A DNA stretch of 22,103 bases from DATAQC01 sp038232455 (GCA_038232455.1 JBBSHU010000049.1:1-22103), one strand, 5' to 3'; positions 5,739-12,971 are shown, counted from the first letter of the stretch. Program-made: numbers and translations. The notes: a model not told the origin generated them from the sequence alone.

Positions 5739-7814
5739 TCAATTCTTCCTGGCCGCCCCGACCTTTGAGACGGCGTCGACCAAGTGGGCCGGGAGGAGAT
5801 CATAGTGATCGTGGTGGAGCGCAAAGCGCCCGCGCCCGCCCGTCAGGGATCGTAGATCGATGGCGTAGCGCAGGACCTCCGACGTAGGCACCAGGGCGGT
5901 GATCATCTGCTCGCCATTGCCTACGGCCTCAGTGCCCTGCACCCGGCCCCGGCGGGAGTTGAGGTCACCCATGATGTCGCCCTGGTACTGGGAGGGAACG
6001 GTGACCTGCAGGGCCGACACCGGTTCGAGCACCACCGGGCCGGCTTTGGCCATCGCGTCGCGGAGGGCGATGGAGCCGGCCATCTTGAAGCTCATCTCCG
6101 ACGAATCGACGGCGTGGAACTTGCCGTCGAGCAGCGTGACCCTGATGTCGACCACCGGGTAGCCGAACACGCCGGCGTGCTCCATGGTCTCGGCTACGCC
6201 CTTCTCCACCGCAGGGATGAACTGGCGGGGGACCGCTCCCCCCACGATCTTGTCGACGAACTCGAAGCCGCCGCCTCTGGGGAGGGCCTCGATGCGGAGG
6301 GTGGCCACCCCGAACTGGCCGTGGCCGCCACTCTGCTTCTTGTGCTTGCCCTCGGCCTCGGCGGAGCCGGTGATGGTCTCCCGGTAGGCCACCCGCACCG
6401 GCTCGGTCTCGACTTCGACACCGAACTTGCGAGCCAGCCGCTGGGCGACGACACCAAGGTGGGTGTCGCCCATCCCCGACAGGATGGTCTGGTGGGTCTC
6501 GTCGTCGCGCCGGACGTGGAGGGCGGGGTCCTCTTCCTGAAGGCGGTGGAGACCGGTCATGAGCTTGTCCTCGTCGCCCTTGGTGCGGGGGACGACGGCA
6601 GTCGACAGCACGGGCTCGGGCAACTCGGGAGGTGGGATCACCACGGGTGTGCCCTTGGGCGCCAGGGTGTCGCCGGTGGCCGTGCCGGCCAGCTTGGCCA
6701 CCGCCCCGAGGTCGCCGGCACCCAACTCGGACACGTTGTCGTGCTCCTTGCCCCGCATGGTGAACAGGGCATGGAGGCGCTCGTCGCCGTGGGTACGGGA
6801 ATTGGTGAGGTGGGTGTCGGGCCGGATGGTGCCCGACAGCACCTTGAGGTACGACACCTTGCCCACGAACGGGTCGGCCAGGGTGCGGTAGACCAGGGCC
6901 AGGGGCGGTCCCGAAGGATCGCAGGCCACCTCGGTCTGCGCATCGCCGGCCATCACGGTGACGGCCGGGCGGTCGAGCGGCGAGGGCCCGACATCGCAGA
7001 TCAGCTGGGCCAGGAGATCAGCGCCGATGCCCCTGGGAGGCGAACCGCATGCCACAGGAAAGACGGTGCCCTCGGCCACGCCTTTGGCAAGGGTCTGGTC
7101 GAGCAACTTCACGTCGAGGGTTTCGCCTTCGAGGTAGCGCTCCATGAGGGCGTCGTCGGCCACGACGATCCCCTCGACCAGGTTGTCGCGCAAGGTGGCG
7201 GCCCGCCCCTGGGCGACCTCGGGAGGAATCTCGCCCCGTGCGCCCACCTTCGTCCCGTCGTAGGTGAAGGCCACATCGGCCAGCAGGTCGACGACGCCCC
7301 GGAAATCGCCTTCGCCGCCGATGGGGAACTGGACGGGCGACACCCCGGTGCCGAACCGCTCACGGAGCTGGTCGATCGTGCGGTCGAAGTCGGCCCGCTC
7401 CCGATCGAGCTTGGTGACGAAGAACATCCGGGGGACACCGGCCTCGGTCGCCAGCCGCCAGGCCACCTCCGTCTGCACCTCCGGCCCCTCGACGGCGCTC
7501 ACCACTACGACAGCCAGGTCGGCGACCCGCAGGGCGGTATGGACATCGGTGACGAAGTCGGCGTAGCCGGGGACGTCGAGGAGGTTCACCTTGTGGCCGT
7601 CGCACTCGAACGGCGCCAGGGCCAGGGCGAGCGAGATGCCGCGCTTGGTCTCCTCCGGATCGAAGTCGGTGGTGGTCGTCCCGTCCTCCACCCGGCCCTG
7701 GCGGGAAATGGCACCGGCACTGAAGAGCAGAGCCTCGGCCAGCGATGTCTTCCCGGCGCCGCCGTGGCCGACAAGGGCGACGTTGCGGATCTTCGCTGCC
7801 GGAAAGCTCTTCAC
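5739..7814 (-). CDS. Elongation factor G-like GTPase (EF-G2 type)
   Basis: The product is 691 aa, full EF-G length. The GTPase domain has the P-loop GHGGAGKT (16-23), switch I ending RGIS (58-61), G3 as DVPGYADF (80-87) and G4 as TKLD (134-137). EF-G domains II-V follow, including the domain IV segment GKHKKQSGGHGQFG and the domain V region near VSALQVTVPSQYQGDIMGDL. The translocase EF-G has DTPGH; here the catalytic His is Tyr, and the usual NKxD is TKLD. Both changes are typical of the actinobacterial EF-G2 paralogue group, whose members bind GTP but are reported to be poor or inactive in translocation. The GTG at 7814 has GAGG 7 nt upstream. It heads an operon with two DinB genes and diverges from pgsA. 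No rpsL, rpsG or tuf genes lie nearby, which also argues against the housekeeping fusA. Confidence 0.93.
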   Translation of the reverse strand: MKSFPAAKIRNVALVGHGGAGKTSLAEALLFSAGAISRQGRVEDGTTTTDFDPEETKRGISLALALAPFECDGHKVNLLDVPGYADFVTDVHTALRVADLAVVVVSAVEGPEVQTEVAWRLATEAGVPRMFFVTKLDRERADFDRTIDQLRERFGTGVSPVQFPIGGEGDFRGVVDLLADVAFTYDGTKVGARGEIPPEVAQGRAATLRDNLVEGIVVADDALMERYLEGETLDVKLLDQTLAKGVAEGTVFPVACGSPPRGIGADLLAQLICDVGPSPLDRPAVTVMAGDAQTEVACDPSGPPLALVYRTLADPFVGKVSYLKVLSGTIRPDTHLTNSRTHGDERLHALFTMRGKEHDNVSELGAGDLGAVAKLAGTATGDTLAPKGTPVVIPPPELPEPVLSTAVVPRTKGDEDKLMTGLHRLQEEDPALHVRRDDETHQTILSGMGDTHLGVVAQRLARKFGVEVETEPVRVAYRETITGSAEAEGKHKKQSGGHGQFGVATLRIEALPRGGGFEFVDKIVGGAVPRQFIPAVEKGVAETMEHAGVFGYPVVDIRVTLLDGKFHAVDSSEMSFKMAGSIALRDAMAKAGPVVLEPVSALQVTVPSQYQGDIMGDLNSRRGRVQGTEAVGNGEQMITALVPTSEVLRYAIDLRSLTGGRGRFALHHDHYDLLPAHLVDAVSKVGAARKN

Positions 7815-7953
7815 TGGCGCCTCGCTCGTCTGGGACGATCGGTCGTGGCCGGTGCTGCCGGAGGCCGGCGTACCGGTGCCGGGATCCTACCGGGCCGACA
7901 CACGGTGAGCCCGGGCTCCCGAGGGCCGGGTGCAGGCGAAGCCACGGGAACCA

Positions 7954-7966
7954 ACCAGTGACTGGT
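7954..7966. promoter_or_regulatory. Palindrome ACCAGTGACTGGT before the PIP synthase gene
   Basis: Two 6-bp arms around a central G lie in the 191-bp divergent region between the EF-G-like and PIP synthase genes. The palindrome ends where a possible -10 box (TACCGT, 7966-7971) begins, so a bound protein could block the plus-strand promoter. The role is inferred from position alone. Confidence 0.3.
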
Positions 7967-8005
7967 ACCGTTAACTGGCGGAGGGATTCACCGACAGGAG
8001 CGTCG

Positions 8006-8746
8006 ATGTTCGACAAGCGATGCCGACCGGACGTGGAGCGCAGTCTCAAGCCCGTCGGCTCCAGCCTCGAGCGGGCCGGAATCAGCGCCAACCAGCTCAC
8101 CCTTGCCGGCCTGGCCGTGTCGGCTGCGGCTGCCGTGGTGATCGGTCAGGGCTGGCTCATCGCCGGAGCCGTCCTCCTCGCCCTCTCCGGGGTGCCCGAC
8201 ATCCTCGACGGTGCCGTGGCCAAGGCCGCGGGCACGGCGTCGCCCCGCGGAGCCTTCTTCGACTCCGTGGTCGACCGGGTGAGCGACACACTCGTCCTCG
8301 GCGGCGTGGCCTGGTACCTGGCGTCGACGCATCCCGGACGTATCGCCGTGTTACCGCTCGCCCTGGTGGGTGCGTCCACGCTCGTGTCTTACGAACGGGC
8401 CCGGGCCGAGTCGCTCGGCTTCAGCGCCCGGGGCGGCCTCATGGAACGCGCCGAGCGCATGGTTGCCGTGGGTATCGGGCTCGTCTTCAGCGTCGTGTTG
8501 ATACCGGTGCTGTGGCTGATGCTCGTCCTCACCCTCGCCACCGCCGTCCAGCGGTTCGTCATGGTGTGGCGCCAGGGCAACCCCCAGCACAACCCGGACG
8601 AGACCCTTCTCGCCCGGTGGCGGGCCCGCCACCCTGATTCGGTCTTCCGTCCGGGGGGCGAGGGGGCAGCAGCGCGGTGGCGCAACGGGCGGAGCGCAGA
8701 CCGTCGTGCGCGGGTCGACCGCACCCGGTCCCGCACCCGGCCCTAG
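8006..8746 (+). CDS. pgsA: Phosphatidylinositol phosphate synthase (CDP-alcohol phosphatidyltransferase)
   Basis: The product is 246 aa, an integral membrane enzyme that would join CDP-diacylglycerol to inositol phosphate, the first committed step of PI/PIM lipid synthesis. The CDP-alcohol motif reads D65-IL-DG-AV-AK, then G82-AFF-D86-SVV-D90. All acidic residues are kept but the usual Arg of the AR pair is Lys73. The later segment YERARAESLGF and GGLMERAERM matches the inositol-phosphate-binding region of actinobacterial PIP synthases rather than PG-phosphate synthases. Several hydrophobic helices are visible. The C-terminal 45 residues are Arg-rich and cytoplasmic. ATG 8006 has ACAGGAG 5 nt upstream. 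The acyltransferase gene follows directly; pimA, normally next, lies at 20138. The specific PIPS call rests on motifs plus context. Confidence 0.88.
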   Translation: MFDKRCRPDVERSLKPVGSSLERAGISANQLTLAGLAVSAAAAVVIGQGWLIAGAVLLALSGVPDILDGAVAKAAGTASPRGAFFDSVVDRVSDTLVLGGVAWYLASTHPGRIAVLPLALVGASTLVSYERARAESLGFSARGGLMERAERMVAVGIGLVFSVVLIPVLWLMLVLTLATAVQRFVMVWRQGNPQHNPDETLLARWRARHPDSVFRPGGEGAAARWRNGRSADRRARVDRTRSRTRP

Positions 8747-8768
8747 TCCTGCTGTCCCGGCGCGGCCG

Positions 8769-9656
8769 GTGGATCGGGTCAACACGTACCTCCTCTACCG
8801 CGTCGCCGCCCGCCTCGCCATGGCGTTGCCCGATCGCGCCGCACTGCCCGTGGCCCGAGCCCTGGGCTCTGCCGCGTGGGCCGTCCTTCCCGCCAGACGG
8901 GCCCTCGTAGCCCGCCACCAGGACCGGGTCCGACTGCGGGCGCCCACGGCTGCGTCGTCGCCAGCGTCCCGCCGGGCCGCCCGGGCCGCGTTCGCGTCAT
9001 ACGGCCGTTACTGGATGGAGTCGCTCCGGCTCCCCGCCATCACCGCCGATCAGGTCGACGCCGGGTTCAGCATCGAAGGCCGGTCCCACCTCGAGGCGGC
9101 GCGACAGGCCGGTCGGGGGGCGGTCCTGGCCCTACCCCATCTGGGCGGCTGGGATGTCGGTGGCTCGTGGCTGGCTCGTCAGGGCTTCGCCGTGAGCGTG
9201 GTCGTGGAAGCCCTCGAGCCACCCGAGCTGTTCGAGTGGTTCGTCGAGCTGCGCCGCACCTTCGGGCTCACGGTGATCCCTCTCGGAGCGGGGGCGGGTA
9301 CGGCTGTGCTCGGCGCCCTGCGGGCCAACCACATGGTGTGCCTGCTCTGCGATCGAGATATCGGGGGCGGTGGGATCGATGTGGACTTCTTCGGCGAGCG
9401 CACGGCCATTCCGGCCGGGCCGGTGACGCTCGCCCTGCGGGCCCGTTCGGTGGTGCTGCCGACGGCGGTGTACTTCGACGGCGACGGCCACCACGCCGTG
9501 GTGCGCCCTCCGCTTCCCACCGACCGCCGTGGCTCCATCCGCGAGGACGTGGCCCGCATCACCCAGGACCTGGCCCACGCCCACGAGGAGTTGATCGCCC
9601 GAGCCCCCGAGCAATGGCACCTCTTCCAGCCCAACTGGCCCAGCGACCGGTTGTAG
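8769..9656 (+). CDS. patA: Phosphatidylinositol mannoside acyltransferase (lysophospholipid acyltransferase family)
   Basis: The product is about 295 aa. It would acylate the mannose of PIM1/PIM2 at the inner membrane face. The HxxxxD active-site motif is in ALPHLGGWD. It is followed by VVVEALEPPELFEWFVELRR and LLCDRDIGGGGIDVDFFGE, then IPAGPVTLALRA, closely like mycobacterial PatA. ASYGRYWMESLRLP upstream and QWHLFQPNWPSDR at the end are also family-typical. The GTG at 8769 lies 22 nt after the pgsA stop. An in-frame GTG at 8706, with GGAG 11 nt before it, would overlap pgsA by 41 nt; its extra 21 residues are Pro/Ala-rich with poor GC at third positions, so it is second choice. In mycobacteria pimA follows; here a broken integrase does. 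Confidence 0.88.
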   Translation: MDRVNTYLLYRVAARLAMALPDRAALPVARALGSAAWAVLPARRALVARHQDRVRLRAPTAASSPASRRAARAAFASYGRYWMESLRLPAITADQVDAGFSIEGRSHLEAARQAGRGAVLALPHLGGWDVGGSWLARQGFAVSVVVEALEPPELFEWFVELRRTFGLTVIPLGAGAGTAVLGALRANHMVCLLCDRDIGGGGIDVDFFGERTAIPAGPVTLALRARSVVLPTAVYFDGDGHHAVVRPPLPTDRRGSIREDVARITQDLAHAHEELIARAPEQWHLFQPNWPSDRL

Positions 9657-9671
9657 GGGGTTCTACCTGGG

Positions 9672-10230
9672 TTATGCCCCGTTGGCGTCGCCCTGGTGCA
9701 CATCTGGTGCACATTCGGCCCCAAGCGCTGAGTCGATGGCGCGCCTTGTGAGGTCCTCCGAGTCCGGCCACAGGTGCCCGTAGGTGTCGAGCGTCTCGCG
9801 TGGCCGAGCGCCTTCTGGACGACCTTCACGGAGCAGTTGCCGGCGATCAGGGCGCTGGCGAAATGGTGCCGTAGGTCGTGGTAGCGGAAGGCCTCGGGCA
9901 GGTCTGCCCGGGTCACTGACTGGCGCCACATCGCCCCGAACCGGTTCCTCCGGACAGGGCGACCGTCGACGTAGGTCACCAACAGGCCGTCGGGCCCGGG
10001 CGGGAAGCTCCGAACGTGCTGGGCCATGGCATCGAGGGCAACGTCTGCGAGGGCGACGGTTCTGCTGCGTGACGTGTCGTACTTCACCGGGCCCAGTGCC
10101 GGCTCACCGCGCGTCGGCGTGACCATCTGGCGGTCGACCCGGAGCTGCCGCCGAAGGAAGTCGACCCGGTCGACGGTGAGACGGAGACCTCTCCTTGGCG
10201 CAGGCCAGCAGCGGCGGCCAGCCACCCGGC
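9672..10230 (-). pseudogene. Tyrosine recombinase (phage integrase), 5'-truncated and frameshifted
   Basis: The catalytic domain survives in three frames. Near 10180-10225, minus strand, one frame gives GWLAAAAGLRQGE, the first catalytic Arg box. A second (about 10195 to 9803) gives LTVDRVDFLRRQLRVDRQ, then FPPGPDGLLVTYVDGRPVRR and YHDLRHHFASALIAG (second Arg/His box), ending KALGHA. The third (about 9798-9672) gives ETLDTYGHLWPDSEDLTRRA with the nucleophile Tyr, then stops. The N-terminal SAM-like and core-binding domains are absent: before AGLRQGE the sequence turns into the capsid remnant on the other strand. At the GHA/RET junction a few codons expected in the family are also lost. It cannot make an active recombinase. 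It lies 15 nt after the acyltransferase gene. Confidence 0.85.
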
Positions 10231-10659
10231 GATGCGTGGGGACGAACGGCGCCACTCCGACGAACTTCGACCTGTTCGTCACCGCCATCGAGTCCGTGCG
10301 GGCTGCCAACTGGGAGCCGAACGCTGCCCTGTATTCGCCCCGGACCGCAGGGACGATGTCGAGGCTGAAGGACACCACCGGCCAGCCCATGCGTCAGCCC
10401 AAGACGTCGCCGCCCTAGCCAAGTTTCCGACGAATCAGGCCCCCAACAACATCACCCAGGGCACGGCCAGCACTGCCTCAGACGCCTATGTGGCCCAAGG
10501 GTCGGAGTTGCTTATCGGCATGCGCACCACGTTCAGCATCAAGCCGCTGTACGAGAGGTTCATCGACACCGGCGAGTTCGGGTTCTTCGCCTACCTCCGG
10601 GCCGACGTCGCCCTCGCCCACCCGGCAGCCTTACCCTCGTCGAGGAGATTCTGCCGTGA
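10230..10659 (+). pseudogene. HK97-type phage major capsid protein, C-terminal remnant
   Basis: Three frames in series give the C-terminal half of a capsid protein. The first (about 10236-10405) gives VGTNGATPTNFDLFVTAI, then ALYSPRTAGTMSRLKDTTGQ. The second (about 10405-10632) gives KFPTNQAPNNITQGTAS, then QGSELLIGMRTTFSIKPLY and GFFAYLRADVALAHPAA. The last, after a one-base slip near 10632, gives TLVEEILP and TGA at 10657-10659. The order and motifs (APRTAxxxxxLKD, LLIGxRT, FxAYLRADVALAHPAAF) are those of HK97-fold capsids. The first half, including the N-arm and E-loop, is missing. The call is pattern-based but consistent over about 140 residues. Confidence 0.8.
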
Positions 10660-10860
10660 GCGTCGAACGACTCGACACCGAAGCCGACCAGGTGCTGGTC
10701 GACCAGGTCGACGTCGACACCCTGGTCGCTCGGCCCGACCTGCCCGCCAGGCAGCTTCACCCTCGTGGCCAGCGGCGACGCCGTCCTGTTCGACCTGGTG
10801 GGCAACGACCGCCAGCCGCGCGAGGCAACGCCTGCCTCCCGCCGGCGGAGGTCGGCCTAG
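10656..10860 (+). pseudogene. Small phage-type gene after capsid, frameshifted
   Basis: A GTG at 10656 overlaps the capsid stop (GTGA) and begins MSVERLDTEADQVLVDQ, a typical phage gene junction. The frame holds to about 10745 (VARPDLP). The protein-like continuation is then in another frame: GSFTLVASGDAVLFDLVGN, then DRQPREATPAS, ending at TAG 10858-10860. Joined, they give a protein of about 68 aa of unknown function. The coupling to capsid is seen directly; the broken state rests on my reading of the two frames. Confidence 0.5.
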
Positions 10861-11094
10861 ATCCCGTCCGCCGGGGTAGGACGCCCGGCCGGTCGTTCGC
10901 TCGGCATGGTGGACAATCGGCCGTAGGTCTCCTGGGCAGCGGGTGTGTTCCGCTTCCCCCGGCGGGCCGGGTCGTCACTCCGGTCCGCGCCCCCTTCGCC
11001 CAGGGGATGCCCCGTCGTGGCGGCCCCCACCGCCGGGAGCGGCGGATGGCGACTAGAGCCCGCCGACTCTCGGGTTCGCCGTAATGTCGGGTTC

Positions 11095-11364
11095 TTGCCT
11101 GAACCCATCTGGGTCGCCCAGCTCCAGATCAGCGCCCGTACAGCCCACAAGCTCTCAAGTGCTCATGGGCTGAGTGCCGGCGAGATCAGGGAAGAGATCG
11201 AGTGTGTCTCGGGGCTTCGCTACGTTTGGGAGAGTCACCCCGAGAGGGGATTGCGGGCGATCATTGAAGTTCAGGTTCGAGGGTGTCGAATCCTCGTAGT
11301 CTTGTACCCCGCGAACCACCCGCTCGGGGACGTGTGGAACCTCGGGAGCGCCTACCGAGTGTGA
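11095..11364 (+). CDS. Small hypothetical protein, possibly toxin-like
   Basis: The product is 89 aa if it starts at TTG 11095. It is a compact alpha/beta protein: a helical first half (ARTAHKLSSAHGLSAGEIREEI) and a strand-rich second half (GLRAIIEVQVRGCRILVVLYP), ending GDVWNLGSAYRV. Length and alternation resemble small RelE/BrnT/DUF4258-type toxins, but I cannot place it in a named family. The frame is open upstream to GTG 10945; that part is Arg/Pro/Gly-rich and unlike protein, so the later start is preferred. There is no strong ribosome binding site; a TAATGT hexamer at 11082-11087 might give a leaderless mRNA. The gene ends 53 nt before a small acidic protein gene, an arrangement compatible with a toxin-antitoxin pair. 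Confidence 0.6.
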   Translation: MPEPIWVAQLQISARTAHKLSSAHGLSAGEIREEIECVSGLRYVWESHPERGLRAIIEVQVRGCRILVVLYPANHPLGDVWNLGSAYRV

Positions 11365-11417
11365 AGGTGCCAAGCGCGGTCTTGCTGGGCCGACCAAGAT
11401 GGAGGACAATGCCAGCG

Positions 11418-11621
11418 ATGAGTGATGAGTCGGGTTTCTACGAGGACGACCAGCCCGTGGAGGAGATCGGAGACGCGTTCGTGCGCGGCGAGAAGGGCGT
11501 CACCTCGGAGCGGACCTCCGCTGGGATCCAGGTCTCGTCCGTCGAGCGCGTACAGCTGGACCCCCTGCGAGAACGTCCGCAGGTCGTGCTTGCCGATGTT
11601 CGATGCGTCAAGGTCGCGTAG
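11418..11621 (+). CDS. Small acidic hypothetical protein, possibly antitoxin-like
   Basis: The product is 67 aa from ATG 11418, with GGAGGA at 11401-11406 upstream; an ATG at 11409 is too close to that site. The N-terminal half FYEDDQPVEEIGDAFVRGEKGVTSER has the pattern (E/D)DxPVExxxxAFxRGEKGVT that I recognise from short actinobacterial hypotheticals often beside other small genes. The C-terminal half (VSSVERVQLDPLRERPQ) lacks recognisable features and might be altered by a frameshift. It lies directly after the 89-aa gene and its last 14 bases overlap the convergent gene at 11608. The antitoxin-like idea rests only on size, acidity and pairing. Confidence 0.55.
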   Translation: MSDESGFYEDDQPVEEIGDAFVRGEKGVTSERTSAGIQVSSVERVQLDPLRERPQVVLADVRCVKVA

Positions 11622-11955
11622 GGATCTGCTCCAGCATCCGGCGTAGTTCGGGGGGCCCAGCGAGCCCGATCATCGAGAACGTGCAATTGGAGAAGGTGCA
11701 GTCGACCACAGCCACAGCGCCGATGATGACCGGCCGCGTCGGTGGAATCTCCCAGAAAATGGCATCGGCGGTTGGAGAGTCCCACCCGGAGTGCATGAAA
11801 CTGGTCTCGCCCTGCGGCACAAGGACGGCCGGTCCGAGGATTCGACAGCCCAGGAACTCCAGCCGCTCGAGGACCATCGTGGTCACCGTGAGTTCGGCGA
11901 TTCGAATGACCTCGTTGCGAAACTGACGGTTCCCCGTAGGCGGGACGGTTGCCAT
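11608..11955 (-). CDS. Conserved hypothetical protein with pentapeptide-like Cys repeats
   Basis: The product is 115 aa. The body reads as successive short strands with regularly placed Cys/Phe: VLERLEFLGCRILGPAVLVP, then AVAVVDCTFSNCTFSMIGLAG. This resembles a short right-handed helix of the pentapeptide-repeat kind. The segment GPAVLVPQGETSF and the end GLAGPPELRRM are recurring features of a conserved bacterial hypothetical group. The function is unknown. The ATG at 11955 has only a weak ribosome binding site. It is convergent with the small acidic gene, overlapping it by 14 bp. Codon use fits a real gene better than the plus-strand frames here. Confidence 0.7.
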   Translation of the reverse strand: MATVPPTGNRQFRNEVIRIAELTVTTMVLERLEFLGCRILGPAVLVPQGETSFMHSGWDSPTADAIFWEIPPTRPVIIGAVAVVDCTFSNCTFSMIGLAGPPELRRMLEQIPTRP

Positions 11956-12228
11956 GCACCAACGGACACTAATGTCCCTCGATCACTCGTAGCGGGTCGC
12001 AGGTTGCGACCGGAGAACGCCGAACATCGGCCGTGTCCCCCCAGGGACTCCCCAGCTCGTGAGAGTGATTCCCGCTATCGTTAGTTGCGATCAGCGCGAG
12101 GAGCGGCCAGCGGCACTCCTTGTGTCCTGATCGCCGAGCGCTGGGTACTGGGGCTGAGGCTGACCTGCACCTTCTTCCCGGTCCCCGACTGTCAACGGAC
12201 AGCAGGACCAACGTGGGAGGCGAGCCAA
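11956..12228. other. Stretch with no recognisable gene
   Basis: Open frames on both strands are Arg/Ser/Pro-rich with no motif or ribosome binding site. I see no RNA gene or convincing terminator. The same holds for about 12367-12653, upstream of the small minus-strand gene. Confidence 0.35.
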
Positions 12229-12366
12229 CTACGGCTCTGAGACCTCTCGGGTTGCATCAGCCCAGCGAACCCCTGCGGCTTGTCGTGCGATCTCTGATCG
12301 CTGTTTGCGGGTCAACTTCTCGGCCCTGGACGTACCGCCCTTCCTGCCCCACAACCGGCCCGACAT
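12229..12366 (-). CDS. Very small basic protein with AEKLTxxQRSEIARxAA motif
   Basis: The product is 45 aa. The sequence GRKGGTSRAEKLTRKQRSEI followed by ARQAAGVRWAD matches a motif common in short actinobacterial proteins and at the ends of some phage or plasmid proteins: a Gly-Gly turn, then an amphipathic helix ending in RW. It may bind nucleic acid given its charge, but the function is unknown. ATG 12366 is chosen because GGGAG lies about 7 nt upstream; in-frame starts at 12429 and 12477 lack one and add unlike-protein sequence. It sits alone in the accessory zone. Confidence 0.5.
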   Translation of the reverse strand: MSGRLWGRKGGTSRAEKLTRKQRSEIARQAAGVRWADATREVSEP

Positions 12367-12653
12367 CCCGGAGCTCCCACCCTTGGCGGGGCCCGGTCGG
12401 GGGCCGTCGTTGGCGATGGCTGAGGCCATCGGCGGCAGGTGGCGATACTTGCGTAAGCGGGTGGGCATTGAGCACACTCCCGTGGTAAACGGCCTTCCCT
12501 ACCCAATAGCCGTGGTCTCAACCCCCACTGGTCCCCGGAACGTCGGCTCGCCTGTTGAGGCCGTGGCTGCCTGGTCAGAAAGCAGCAGCCTCCCCCTCGT
12601 CTTCGCAGTGCGGTTGCCGGCCGAGTCGGCACCGCGACAGGGGCAGGGCGTCC

Positions 12654-12750
12654 TAAGGGTCAGAAAGATAACTGCCTGTGCATGTCGATGATGAGAATCC
12701 GCTGGTAGGTGGCTTCCGGAATGCACAGGTAGTTATCTTCTGGACCCTAA
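12654..12750. repeat. 97-bp palindromic element (imperfect 30-bp inverted repeats)
   Basis: The arms are 12654-12683 and 12721-12750, with 25 of 30 positions identical when one is reverse-complemented, and a spacer of 37 nt. The shared core is GATAACT(G/A)CCTGTGCAT. It is relatively AT-rich for this genome and lies outside recognisable genes, 35 bp before a small lipoprotein gene. It could be a MITE-like or REP-type repeat, the foldback of a small RNA, or a recombination site. No transposase is adjacent. Confidence 0.75.
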
Positions 12751-12785
12751 GCTCCGGAGACCGGCGGCAATCGGGGGGGAGACGA

Positions 12786-12971
12786 ATGCGACGCATAGGC
12801 GTAATGGTGGCGGTGGTGCTCATGGTGGCCTGTGGATCGTCGAGCAAGCCGAGCAAGCCGAGCAAGCCGAGCAATACGACGACCACGACCAGCTTGACCA
12901 CGCCGGGGAGGGCCACCACGCCAGGCACGGGGAGGATGCCCCCGACCGGCCAGGACGACGGCCCGACGTGA
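12786..12971 (+). CDS. Small putative lipoprotein with Ser/Thr/Pro-rich tail
   Basis: The product is 61 aa. It starts MRRIGVMVAVVLMVACGSSS: a basic start, short hydrophobic core and a lipobox-like MVAC at residues 13-16, so it is probably lipid-anchored at Cys16. The rest is low-complexity: SKP repeated three times, then Thr-rich and Pro/Gly-rich sequence. A GGGGGGA ribosome binding site precedes ATG 12786. There is no folded domain, so it may be a remnant of a larger lipoprotein or a simple surface peptide. It is convergent with the beta-helix B gene. Confidence 0.5.
   Translation: MRRIGVMVAVVLMVACGSSSKPSKPSKPSNTTTTTSLTTPGRATTPGTGRMPPTGQDDGPT
12842..12874 (+). repeat. 9-bp tandem repeat within the lipoprotein gene
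   Basis: GAGCAAGCC is repeated three times, plus a partial copy (GAGCAA). It encodes the SKP repeats. Loss or gain of a 9-bp unit keeps the frame, so tail length could vary between strains. Confidence 0.8.

Larger units (their letters stand above)
9672..10860. mobile_element. Prophage remnant (integrase-capsid scar)
   Basis: A 3' part of an integrase gene (minus) and a 3' part of a major capsid gene (plus), followed by a small downstream phage-type gene, are joined with no phage genes between. Both main genes lost their 5' ends at the same point near 10230, so one internal deletion could have removed most of the prophage. All pieces carry frameshifts, so the element is old and immobile. No tRNA or obvious att repeat was found; an 11-bp direct repeat (CTGGTGCACAT, near 9691-9713) lies inside the integrase 3' end. 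Confidence 0.75.

Noticed and set aside
6114..7961. 615-aa plus-strand frame opposite the EF-G-like gene
   Set aside because: Antisense shadow of a gene with complete GTPase motifs; composition is His/Gly/Val-rich without recognisable domains.
9660..9715. Phage attachment site at the integrase 3' end
   Set aside because: An 11-bp direct repeat is present but lies inside the integrase coding remnant, and no matching copy or tRNA gene was found on the far side of the scar.
12305..12691. 128-aa plus-strand frame running into the palindromic element
   Set aside because: No ribosome site or motif; it is antisense to the small AEKLTxxQRSEIAR gene and its end is made by the inverted repeat arm.
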